Source: Ulota crispa
Taxonomy: Eukaryota > Streptophyta > Bryopsida > Orthotrichales > Orthotrichaceae
Assembly: GCA_963920765.1 (NCBI GenBank)
Contig: OY987249.1
Coordinates: forward strand, 8,866,817-8,930,816
DNA length: 64,000 bases
Direction of reading: 5' to 3'
Both the position numbers and the translations under genes were made by a program. Numbering within the stretch: position 1 is the stretch's first letter; each line of letters begins with the position of its first letter. The notes beneath the pieces are model-generated. The model was given only the letters and a program-made list of their open reading frames with translations, was not told where the DNA came from and made no database searches. Shown in pieces: positions 23,314 to 33,318 of this stretch.

Positions 23314-24329
23314 ATGGCGGACAAGTCGGATCCGCGCATGCCAAGTGCTGTTCGACATTATGTGGCTCCTCTCCTCAACCCTAACGACCTTCCGCCTGAG
23401 TACTCCAGCTTAGCGGCCGTCGTATTCGGCATTTTTGGAGTCATGTTGCGGGTGAGTATGCTTTGTTACAATTTCAGTGCGGTTATTTCGGTCCTGCTTT
23501 GATTGATTGCATTTTTCGAGTGGATCTATTCCAAAGTGAGAGCGGTGATTTTTTGGAATGATCGAGATCGGGCGTTCAATGCCTTGCTACCGTTGTTTTC
23601 AAAATTTCGGGAAAATATCGTGACAATTTTTCATTATTAATATTAATCTGAGAAACTCTTCTATCTTCGCTGAGATTGTTTTCGAAGCTGGTACATTGTC
23701 CTGGGAAGGATAATGCTCGGAATCGCTTTATGTGGAATGATATGTACACTCAGCGGTTGCAATGTTGTGAAGGCTTGTGGATGCACGTTTAGTAGTTCAG
23801 CTAAGGTGATGGTTTTTTTATAATGAAAATGACGGGGAGATAGAATGGATAGCGCTTTACAATACTTCGTGTCTGTGTTTTCTAGTGTTTGAAGACCTAA
23901 GTTAGCAAAAAGTGTATGTATGTTAACCTACGTGTTCATTGCAGGTCTAACAATCTTTTGTGTTTTGGTATGGATTGCAGCAAAAGATCGCGTCATGGTT
24001 CTCGTTGGTCTTCGTCATGCAATCGCTGGCTTTGATGAAGAGTCCAGAGAACGATTTGAAGCAGATTATCATGGCCTTAACGTACTTTACTCTTCCTGTT
24101 CTGGCTTCGTCTGGCTTTGGTCATTCCTTCATTATGAGATTTTCCTTGAAAAGAATTTTGTTGATTGCCTGAGTCGTCTGTTCATATATGTGTAATAGCG
24201 AGGTTGATACTTTCGTGAGCGGCAGAACAATAATACTGACTGCTTTTACAACTCTACTACTGCAGGTTTGCGGTCATGGGGCTTGTTACGAATTACTTTG
24301 GTCCAAATCCGAGGGTCGGAAAGACATAA
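23314..24329 (+). CDS. Asterix / WDR83OS homologue (PAT complex subunit), 3 exons
   Basis: Small ER membrane protein; in animals Asterix with CCDC47 forms the PAT complex, which shields unassembled transmembrane helices of multipass proteins. Exons 23314-23451, 23981-24081 and 24266-24329 sum to 303 nt, 100 aa. Visible family features: an N-terminal MADKSDPRMP start, NPNDLPPEYSSLAAVVFGIFG (Pro-rich linker then first membrane segment), the second segment IASWFSLVFVMQSLALMKSP, the conserved KSPENDLKQIIMA, and a last segment TFAVMGLVTNYFGPNP. Length and order match the family (about 100-106 aa). Exon 1 ends in phase 0 and exon 2 in phase 2, with GT-AG borders. The start is the ATG after the conserved leader, the same ATG that is duplicated in the upstream array. 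Confidence 0.9.
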
Positions 24330-26769
24330 AGCCAATGTGCTTTGAACGGTGCAACTTTTTTTTCAGATTGAATAGAATTTTTCGGTGGAAAGAAATTTGA
24401 GGGAGACTTTCTGCGACAATCTTCGGTAGTGTACCCTTACTATCGTGAGATTGAAGTTCTGGAATTTCTTTTTTAGGTTTTTTAGTAGGTTTGATAGTTT
24501 AAGAACGTTTCAAGTGTAGGGAATGGTATTTACGGCCACGAATTGCTTGTCCATATAATTCTGATTGTAACATTATCACATGGAACTATTTCGGGAGGAA
24601 TAATACCAAATGTTGACTGCACACGTTTCGTCACTGTGAACTATAGCCAGGGTTGTATATCTGCCATATATATTTCGTAACTTTGAAGCCCAGTAGTTAC
24701 TGCATCACTGGCTGGCTTCTGCAAATGAATGGGCGAACTAGGTGATTCGCTTCTGAAGACATATCTCGTGGCTGTCGTGAAGTTGAGATCCACAATGTTA
24801 TGAACTGAAGGCTCATATGTGAATTTCAAATCTGAACAGCAACCCGAAGGTAGGTTGCCATGTCTAGGACCTAATGTATCCTCTTCTATTTCTAACGCTT
24901 CTGTTCACTCTTTAGGAAACTGTATATGGATAGGAAGTAAAAGCTTAACTTGTTGCGCCCTTGGATTGAATCCATTACCTTACGCCAGGTACCCACTCTG
25001 GGTAGAGAATGCGGTTCATATGTTTATACTCCTAGGAATAGTTTTCTGGTGCATGGAACTGGACATTCTTCTAATTTGATTGTATTTTCAATTGAATTAT
25101 CCTTCTGATCGTCGTCTCATAGTATTCCAGAGAACCGTGGTTAACCATCCTCCCGTTTGGCTTGTCATGGTATCCCGACATCTCATTTTTGGAGTTGAGC
25201 TCAATTTGAAACAATGGGAGCTCCTCAAGACAGTGAGCGTCTGTTTTCATATGTGAGTATGTTAAGCTTCAACATAACTTGCTTTGTTCTGGTATGACGT
25301 GACTTTGCCCTAAATAGGTCTCAGTTGGCACTGTTCTCATCAATGGCTCCATGCCACTACTTCTCAAGAATCAAGAGGTTGGCGTCTTGTGCGGTGAGAA
25401 CTTCATCCTTCTTCGTGAAGGACTGATGCCAACTTAGAAACTGGCTTGCCGAAGTTGACATGATTCACGACCATACATCAAGTCTTGAGCTCTCCTGATG
25501 ACGTATCTTCATCATGAGTTTCGACAGGACAACAGGTTTGCATGCTTTCAACGGAAGGCCCTCGAAACTGCACCGTTTGGAAATACTTGTACGCCCTGGG
25601 CAGCCTATGCGTGACAAGCTCCTTTTTGCAAGTGATCAACTTCGGTCTTTGCTTTGGACTCGTTTGGAACTTCGCCAGGTACGGGCTTCTCTTCAGCCGC
25701 TCCAAACCTAAAGACATCTTCTCTTTCTTTTTAGGATTCCTCTCATTGCCCTCCGGCACAGCGCCAAGCTGATGAGCCCCCTCCAGCTTCAGTTGCTGCC
25801 TGAACCCTAAGTTCGACATTTTTAATATGATTCCAGAATCATGAAACCTCGCCATGGAGCAGCTCCGGTAACCCGCAATGGTTCCGTTGTTGTAACTCAC
25901 ACCTCAGGTAATAATCTTCTTCTATCGCGCTCATTTGCAAAGCATCAGTTTGCAACATCCTTCTCACAGAATCTTGTGCCTATAGAAAGCCCCCCTGAAA
26001 CAATGTCTCCGTCATGTATTCATGATAGAGCCATTTCCAAGGCCGAACTTCGGAGGTTATAATTCGAAATGGTCCGTTCTCGTGTTGAGTGCATCAGACA
26101 CCGAGCTATATCTTAAGATTTTAGTGAACGTCTCTGATCAGCAAATACGAAGACTGTGATGTATAAATTCTCACCACACAAAAATTGAAATTTGATGAGT
26201 GACAGACAGACAAGCAACACTGAGCTTCTCTGTCGTGTGTAAAAGTCAAGAAAGCTTTAGCAACGTAATCAAATCACAGTCCAAGTAAGGAAACTGAGAC
26301 TGGTTTCGAGTTTTTTTTTCGAACGTGTGACAAAGAAAAAACCTAAATTCAGCACCACTAGAGAAAGAGAGAGAGGGAGGGAGTTAGGGCCACAAACGGC
26401 TTCGTAACCAAATGTGGGAATGCAAAGTATGACACCGTTCAGTTGCCAAAGGTCGACGCGTCGATTCTGACAAGAGGTTGCCACCGTTCGCCAGGCAAAA
26501 CTTTGCCTGCATGTTCTCTTTGAAGTTTTAACTTCTGCTGTCGTGGTCTTAGAGGGATTCAAGCTGCTTCCTCGTCGGAGAAGTGTAAAATTATAGTGTT
26601 ATGCCCTGGGTATCAGCCCGCGTTCCCTTCTAGAGTTCCCTGTGATAATCAAAGGCTCTGGTGTGACTTTCTGATCGGACGGTCGAGGTGTCCCCTGCCC
26701 GAAGCTGGGTTACGGGAGACTCGCGTAGTGACGTGGGGGCGACCCTGGTTTCTTTGCCCTTCGATACTA
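24330..26769. other. Unresolved region with coding-like, splice-like pieces
   Basis: No family recognised. Plus-strand pieces with plausible borders: about 25132-25233 (FQRTVVNHPPVWLVMVS..., donor ACA|GTGAGC), 25319-25395 (acceptor AG|GTCTCAG, donor GTGCG|GTGAGA), and 25514-25678 (MSFDRTTGLHAFN..., donor CAG|GTACGG), followed after a 54-bp gap by 25733-25804 with a stop. A last piece, 25841-25905 (MKPRHGAAPVTRNG...), ends at a GTAATA donor. They do not join into one gene in my hands. This may be a decayed gene, exons of an unknown gene, or chance. Confidence 0.3.
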
Positions 26770-27345
26770 CTCCCTCTGTCCCAATATGAAGCTCCAAATT
26801 AGGCACAGTTCTTGTTCCACTAAAAAGCTCCCTTTTTGTTAATTTCAATTCCTGAGAAAGCGTTTGTCATGTTCAATGATCTCATGGGGCAAGTTAAGCA
26901 ATTAAAAAGCATTCCTCTCCTAACAAGCTTGGCCTTGTCCATATGAGGTATCATTGTTGCTACTAATCTTTAAATCATCAATAATGAGGAGCTTGCAACA
27001 TGTACAAATATGATTGCATGGAATTTGGGTGCCCAAATGGCAACATCAAAGTTGGAGATTTTGCACATATTTGGTGGGTGGTATATTGATTCTAGAGTGC
27101 ATTTGTCACTAGCACAAAGACTAAAATAATGAGGAGCCGGTAGCCTCCACAAACTATGCACAAATATGATACTTTTTGTGTGAAATTTAGGTGTCTAAAC
27201 AACAGCATGAAAACTTGAAATTTTGGACATATTTGATAGGTGGTATATTGATTCTAGATTGCATTTGTCACTAACATAATGACTAAAAATACAGGTAATT
27301 CCTTGTGGAGAAGTTTTTTGGAGCTTTATAATGGGACAGAGGGAG
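26770..27345. mobile_element. Stowaway-like MITE with internal duplication
   Basis: Ends CTCCCTCTGTCCC and GGGACAGAGGGAG, flanked by TA on both sides (26768-26769 and 27346-27347), as in Tc1/mariner-type Stowaway MITEs. It is longer than its relatives at 30200-30626 and 38041-38459, because an internal segment (ATATTGATTCTAGA...CACTAGCACA) is present twice. Confidence 0.8.
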
Positions 27346-27820
27346 TATTTCATAAAGTAAAAAGGTGGGTCCACAGCCGTAATCCTAACCCTAACATCAA
27401 GACCTCCTCTTCACTCTCAATCCTTGCAGAGTTTCCTCTGGATTTGCTTCTCGTATTAAATTTCTCTCTCTGCTGCCTTTGATGGCAGCTTATGTGACTT
27501 AAAACGTGTCTTTCCACTGCATACTACGTTTTTATCTCCGTCGTCGAAGTGTAGTACATCTTGGCGCACTCACTCTTTGTGGGATTTTCTTCATCGTTTC
27601 GGTGTTTTGCTTTTTCTCCCGGTAACTTAATATTAGGTTTTTGTTCTAGCTTTGATGTAGGATTTAATGTTTTGGTACGTTCTTTTTCTTTTTGGGTTGT
27701 GGGTGTATGAAAATCTTTGTGTAGTCTTAGTGGTACTGTAGCTGCTTGAACATTCACAATATGGCATTTTTTTAGGTCTTTATATTCCGCTTTTATCGCC
27801 TGGTTACTTGTGTATGTTAT

Positions 27821-27974
27821 GCATTCTGGATGGAGGAGTAAGTAAATCTCAGTGCACTGAGGAATTTGTGAGGGTTTAGGGTTTAAGGAGCTTGTCAGCA
27901 TTCTGGATGGAGGAATAAGTAAATCTTAGTGCACTGAGGAGTTTGTGAGGGTTTAGGGTTTAAGGAGCTTGTCA
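27821..27974 (+). repeat. 77-bp tandem duplication upstream of IMPDH, with telo-boxes
   Basis: Two direct copies, 27821-27897 and 27898-27974, nearly identical, each starting GCATTCTGGATGGAGGA and holding GAGGGTTTAGGGTTTAAGG. AGGGTTTAGGGTTT is a telo-box, an element often found in promoters or leaders of plant housekeeping genes. The duplication ends 124 bp before the IMPDH start codon, so it lies in the leader or core promoter. Confidence 0.8.
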
Positions 27975-28097
27975 TTGCCAGTAGGACCATTCCACCACTC
28001 CACTGACTGTCGTCGTCGAATCGTTTTTGAGACGACGAGCAGGAGGAGTTGTGTGAGGGAGCCGGGCGGGGTTTGTAACCGAGGTGATCAGCTGGCG

Positions 28098-31000
28098 ATG
28101 GCTTCGAACGGCGGCGACTTCAGCGATGGCTGCACAGCCGCAGCGTTGTTCAAGCAAGGCTTTTCCTACACATACGACGATCTTATTTTTCACCCGGGGT
28201 ACATCAACTTCGCAGCGGACGACGTGGATCTTCGAACCTCGCTCACGCGCAACATCCAGCTGAGAACACCGTGCGTGTCCTCGCCCATGGACACAGTGAC
28301 GGAGGACTCCATGGCAACCGCCATGGCGGCAGTGGGCGGAATTGGCTTCGTGCATTACAACAACACGTCGCAGGAGCAAGCGGAACTGGTGCGGAGAGCG
28401 AAGAAGCAGAGAGTGGCGTACGTGGCAGATCCAGTGTGCGTGCGACCGTCGGACGCCATCGCCACAATCGACACCCTGAAAGCCACCCGGGGGTTCTCGT
28501 CCGTGGTAGTGACGGAAGACGGACGAGTCGGGTCGCGCCTGGTGGGAGTGGTGACGAGCAGAGACGTGGATTTCGTCCGCGACCGGAGCACCGAAGTGCA
28601 GGAGGTCATGACTCGGGACGTCGTCACTGCTCCTGCGGGGATCACTCTGGACGAGGCGTCGAGGATTCTGATTCCGAGCAAGGTAGCAACACTCATAACC
28701 ACCCATAACCATCACCTCTAAAATCTTGGAAAATCTGTGGAAGTGAATAAGGTAGATGCATCTAAATGTGACACTTTTGTAAAATCAATTCACTAGGAGT
28801 GTGCATCCAGATTCTGAGATTGTAGAAGGTTTAGGAAACTAACAAAGAGTGCTGAAAAATTTGTTTTTGGAATTTTTTGAGATCGTACGAATAAACTACG
28901 AATTGTTGAAGGTAACTCCCTAGACCCACCTATTGTGGACACATACTGGTTCATTTCTAGGTGTCTGTAAATGAATGCTGTCAGATTTAGGTGCTTCTAC
29001 CTTAGATGTAATTACAAGGATGTACAACATGTGAACATGAAACCTTAGTGTTGGTATTAGGTGCAATTGCAGTCGGCTCTTTTAAAAATTCACAACTTAT
29101 TCTCTCAATATATCCCAATAATACATTTGAATGTGCAAACTCATCATTTTTCTATTGCTAATAGGATCCTATAATTTGCTAGATGTTCAAAAGCCTTAAT
29201 TTGTTTTGACGGTGGTTATGGGTGCGGATACCAGAAGAGTTTGCTTCCGATGGTGACGAACAGTGGAGACTTCGTCCAGCTCCTCTGCCGGACGGACCTC
29301 AAGCAATTCCATGCGTTACCACCTTTGGGAGCTCCTTCTGTTGGTGCCGACGGGCACATCCTCGTGGGCGCCGCCATTGGTACTCGTGAGAGCGACAGAG
29401 ACCGTCTGGCGCTGCTTGTGGACGCTGGTGTGAATGTCGTCATTCTCGACAGCTCGCAAGGGGACTCGATTTACCAGCGGCAGATGGTTCAGTACGTGAA
29501 GAAGGCGCACCCTGGTTTGGATGTCATCGGCGGCAACGTCGTCACCGCTTACCAAGCAAAGAATCTCATCGATGCTGGCGTGGATGGCTTGCGTGTTGGC
29601 ATGGGCTCTGGTTCCATTTGCACCACGCAGGAAGTTTGCGCTGTTGGACGAGGCCAAGTACGTCGTCACTCTCTCCCTCCCCTCACAACTCTTCTCCCTT
29701 CATGTCCAAGGCTGCTTTTGCACTTCCTGTCAGTGGGTGTTGCACTTGTAGAGAACTAGTCTAAGGTAGGAACACCCGTAAGCGTCACTGTCCCCATAAC
29801 CGTCACCTCTGAAATCTTGAAAAATCTGTGGAAATGAATAGATGTAATTACAAGGATGTACAACATGTGAACATGAAACCTTGAAAGTGGTTATGGATGC
29901 AATGGCAGTTTGCTCTTTAAAAATTCACAACTTATTCTCACAGTATCCAAATAATACATTCGAAAGTGCAAACTCAATATTTTTCTGTTCCTAATAGGAT
30001 CCTATAATTTGCTAGCTGTTTATTAATACTCATCATGTTCAAAACCCTTCGTTTGACGCTTATGGGTGCTCCTACCTTAATCAGTCGTTTGAAAACAAAA
30101 AAAAAACAGATGACTGCAGGGTTCGGGCTGCGCCTCCATATACCCGAGAGTGGTGTTCACCCTGCTCCTTAGCTAATTAATGGTATCCCTAAATTAGTAC
30201 TCCCTCTGTCCCTCTTAAGAACGTCCAAAAAGCTTCCTTGCGAAGGATTAACCCTGTTTTTAGTCTTTGTGCTAGTGACACATGCATTCTAGAATCAATA
30301 TACCATCTACCAAATGTATGCAAAATCTCTAGTCTTGATGTCGCCGTTTAGGCACCCAAATTTCATGCAAAAAGTACACAATCTTTGTGTATGCTGCCAG
30401 CTTCTTATTATTGATGATTTAAGTATTAGTAGCAAAAATGGTAACTCATATGGGCAAAGCCAAGCTTGCTAGGAGAGGAATGACTCTCTAATTGCTTAAC
30501 TTGCGCTCATGAGATCGTTGAACATGACAAACGCTTTCTCAACGTTTGAAATCAGCAGCAAAAGGGAGCTTTTTAGTGGTACAAGAAATGTATCTGATTT
30601 GGAGCTTTTTAGAGGGACAGAGGGAGTAAGCCGTTACCTAGTTAGGCTAACTACTACCCTAATAACTAGTCACTCTCAGGATCCCTAACTTTACTGCTCC
30701 TGTTCTGATTTGGCATGTTCCAGGAGTAACAACAGTACTTCCTGTCCAAGGCTTTTGCACTTCCTGTCCATAGCTTTTGCATTTTCTGTCAATTGCGGAG
30801 ACCCCATTGTTTTCCTAAGTTTTTGATTATATGAGATGCGGTGCATATTGCAGGGCACTGCCGTGTACAAGGTGGCAGCAGTAGCGAATGCTTTGGGAGT
30901 ACCCATAATAGCAGACGGGGGAATTTCGAACTCGGGGCACGTAGTGAAGGCACTGTCGTTAGGAGCATCGACAGTCATGATGGGAAGCTTTCTCGCTGGC

Positions 31001-33318
31001 ACGGACGAAGCGCCGGGCAACTTTTTCTTCCAGGTAAACCTTTTTTTTCTCAACAACGCATGTCTGGCTAGAGCTTGGCATCTAACCCAAGTTGTTTCAT
31101 ATTTTTTGGAGCTTTGTGGAATTAGTTATGAAATTTTGAAGTGGAAGGCCATAGGGCTCTAAAATAGTGCACCTCCTCAAATGTACATTGCTTGTACATT
31201 GTTGAAGGGCTATGAAACAAATAGAGTATATTTGAGGAGGTGCACCATTTTAGAGCCTACACGCTTTTAGAATTTTAGAACCTCCTGCCTTACAGCATCC
31301 CCAATGCAATCTACTACATGCACCGTCATTCTATAGGTTCATCCCACTTTCAGTTCTAAGGGACCCAAACACCCTCACTATTATATCTACCTAGAAAATT
31401 CAATCAAAACTCATCTTATTTCGAATGTCAGATAGAGGAGATCCCACCAAGATTGTTATTATTAAGCACGGAGCTGACTGAATTTACTACAAAATATGAC
31501 GGGCTTGACTTGAGCAACCCTTGTAAAGGAGCCGCTTTGCTTTTCATCCATTTTGATGTGTGTTTACAGGCTGCTGCATTGTAGACGCTCTTATACACTG
31601 CTCTGTAATGAAGGCACATTAGCTTCCCAAATTCACTCGCATTTTGTCAGAGACGTTGTTCAATCTGATCTAAACTGAACGTGACAATTTCTGAGAATTT
31701 CCAGGGACTGTGCAAATTTCAGAGTGCGTCCTTGGAAAGGGGTTGGCTGTTATATTTGGTTGTTGTAGTTTTTAACCATGCCTGTCTCTTGCATGGGGAA
31801 TCTGAGACGTTTTTCAGGGCTTGATTTTTCTCAGAGACACTGTTTTTTTTATCAACATGTTGCTTTTAGATGCACTGCACTTGACATAGGTTATCATCTA
31901 GAAGGATACTGTCGACATAGCTGATATGCTGGACGACTCTTTCTGCATGTTTTTTGAAACTGCACATAAACCAACAAGCCTAAATTTCTAGTGTTGAAAC
32001 CTGAAAGAGAGCCCCTCAGTCAACCCCTGAACATTTTACTGGTTTTGAGTGAGCCTTTTCTTCAGTCCAGTTTTAGTTTTTTTGTATCAATGCATGCAAC
32101 CTCGTGATGTAAGATTTGACACCCCGTCTGAGTTTTCTTTTCTACATCACAATTGGTCAGTTTTTGGGGTAATGTATATGTAAATTTGCAGGCTGTAGTG
32201 CCTGATTGGTTTGGTTTTGTACATATAGGATGGTGTGAAACTGAAGAGCTACCGAGGAATGGGGTCTTTGGAAGCGATGACCAAGGGTAGTGATGCTCGC
32301 TACCTCGGTGACAAAACTCACCTAAAAATTGCACAAGGAGTAGCAGGTTCTGTAGCTGCCAAGGGCTCAGTGTTGCGGCTCGTCCCGTACACTTTGCAGG
32401 CTGTGAAGCAAGGGTTGCAAGATTTGGGCGTGGCTTCTGTCAAGGCCGCTCACGATGGTTTGAACGCTGGTGCTATCAGGCTTGAGGTTTGTTTCTCCTA
32501 TTCTTCCCATCTCTTCCATTAGGGGGTTTCGAAGGTACAAACTTTTTATCATCAAAGACTTAGGTGATGTGTGCACAGATTTTATCATGATAAAACAAAC
32601 TTTGCTGTGGAAATAAAATTGCTAAAATTGCACAATAGAGGTAGCATTCCGAACCTTGGAGCAGTATAGTGCCATCATAATTACAGTTTTCCATGTTTGT
32701 TGTTCCTCACTATTAGAGACCTTGTTTGTTGCGACGTGGCCATAAATTTTGTCAAGTAGATTCTCTTACATACCTTGTGTGAAGAAAAGTGGACTATAGC
32801 ACGTGTTTTAACAAGATATTTTATAGACTTTGTTGCAAGAGTAAAATTGCACAATAGAGTTAATATTCTGGACCTAGGGGTAGTAACATGTATGCGTCTT
32901 TAGAGCTCCTCACTCCTAAAGATCTTTGCTTGCTGCAAGTTATGTTGAGTAGTTCCTTCACTTAATGTTGGTAAGGAAAGTGGACAGTTAAATCAGGTGT
33001 TACCAAGATACCTTATCACTTGATAACCAATACCTTTTCCTTGATAAGGTTTGCATGATAAACAACATATTTTGTTAACTTTGAAACCTCCAGTGAATAG
33101 TATGGAAGTTAAGATAAAATTGCAATATATCATGCAATTCTATTAAGGAAAACCAAACCCCTATTAGTATAGTACAGGAAGTATGACATTGGCGGTAACG
33201 GGCACATTTCTACCTTCACTGACAAAACGATATTTCTTGGTGGCAGGTGAGAACTGGTGCTGCTCAAAGAGAAGGTGGTATCCACGATCTTGTATCGTAT
33301 GAGAAGAGGAGATTTTGA
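28098..33318 (+). CDS. IMPDH: Inosine-5'-monophosphate dehydrogenase, 5 exons, complete
   Basis: Cytosolic enzyme that oxidises IMP to XMP with NAD+, the committed step of GTP synthesis. Exons 28098-28682, 29235-29657, 30854-31033, 32229-32486 and 33247-33318 sum to 1518 nt, 505 aa; every intron is phase 0. Visible features: N-terminal [18 protein letters not shown] and [12 protein letters not shown] of the TIM barrel, a Bateman (two CBS) insert at about 115-230, [35 protein letters not shown], the catalytic-Cys loop [11 protein letters not shown] (Cys about residue 324), [30 protein letters not shown], the flap [10 protein letters not shown], and C-terminal LVSYEKRRF. The ATG at 28098 is the first in frame; the frame is open further upstream but has no ATG there. 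Intron 1 is MITE-derived (see findings). Confidence 0.96.
28681..29233 (+). mobile_element. MITE that forms IMPDH intron 1
   Basis: The intron (28683-29234) starts GGTAGCAACACTCATAACC and ends GGTTATGGGTGCGGATACC. The two ends are inverted repeats, 18 of 22 matching from GGTA inward. The same ends and body occur as a separate MITE in intron 2 (29764-30077), which shows the sequence is transposon-derived. Element and intron borders agree within two bases: AAG|GTAG serves as donor and TACCAG| as acceptor. Confidence 0.75.
28750..29002 (+). mobile_element. Nested TA-target MITE within IMPDH intron 1
   Basis: Ends AGGTAGATGCATCTAAA and TTTAGGTGCTTCTACCT, flanked by TA (28748-28749 and 29003-29004). 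The related MITE in intron 2 has the empty site at 29839-29840 (GAAATGAATAGATGTAATTAC), which shows insertion into TA with duplication of TA. Confidence 0.8.
29764..30077 (+). mobile_element. MITE in IMPDH intron 2, relative of intron 1
   Basis: Ends AGGTAGGAACACCCGTAAGC and GCTTATGGGTGCTCCTACCT, flanked by TA. The body is collinear with intron 1 minus its nested insert (for example ATTACAAGGATGTACAACAT and TAGGATCCTATAATTTGCTA in both). 314 bp, non-coding. Confidence 0.8.
30200..30626. mobile_element. Stowaway-like MITE in IMPDH intron 2
   Basis: Ends CTCCCTCTGTCCC and GGGACAGAGGGAG with TA on both flanks (30198-30199 and 30627-30628). The body shares CACATGCATTCTAGAATCAA with the related elements at 26770 and 38041. 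Confidence 0.85.
31058..31260. repeat. Repeat fragment in IMPDH intron 3
   Basis: Contains GGGCTCTAAAATAGTGCACC and, inverted, GGTGCACCATTTTAGAGCC, a foldback of about 100 bp. Related sequence (GAGGAGGTGAACTGTTTTAGAGCC and similar) occurs in the larger elements near 41500 and 46900. Confidence 0.55.

Noticed and set aside
27969-28097. Upstream in-frame extension of the IMPDH coding frame
   Set aside because: The frame is open but has no ATG before 28098, and the extra residues have no counterpart in the family. The alternative start would be TTG.
27972-28715. Long minus-strand ORF of 247 codons opposite IMPDH exon 1
   Set aside because: It is the antisense shadow of a GC-rich, clearly conserved coding exon; its translation resembles no protein.
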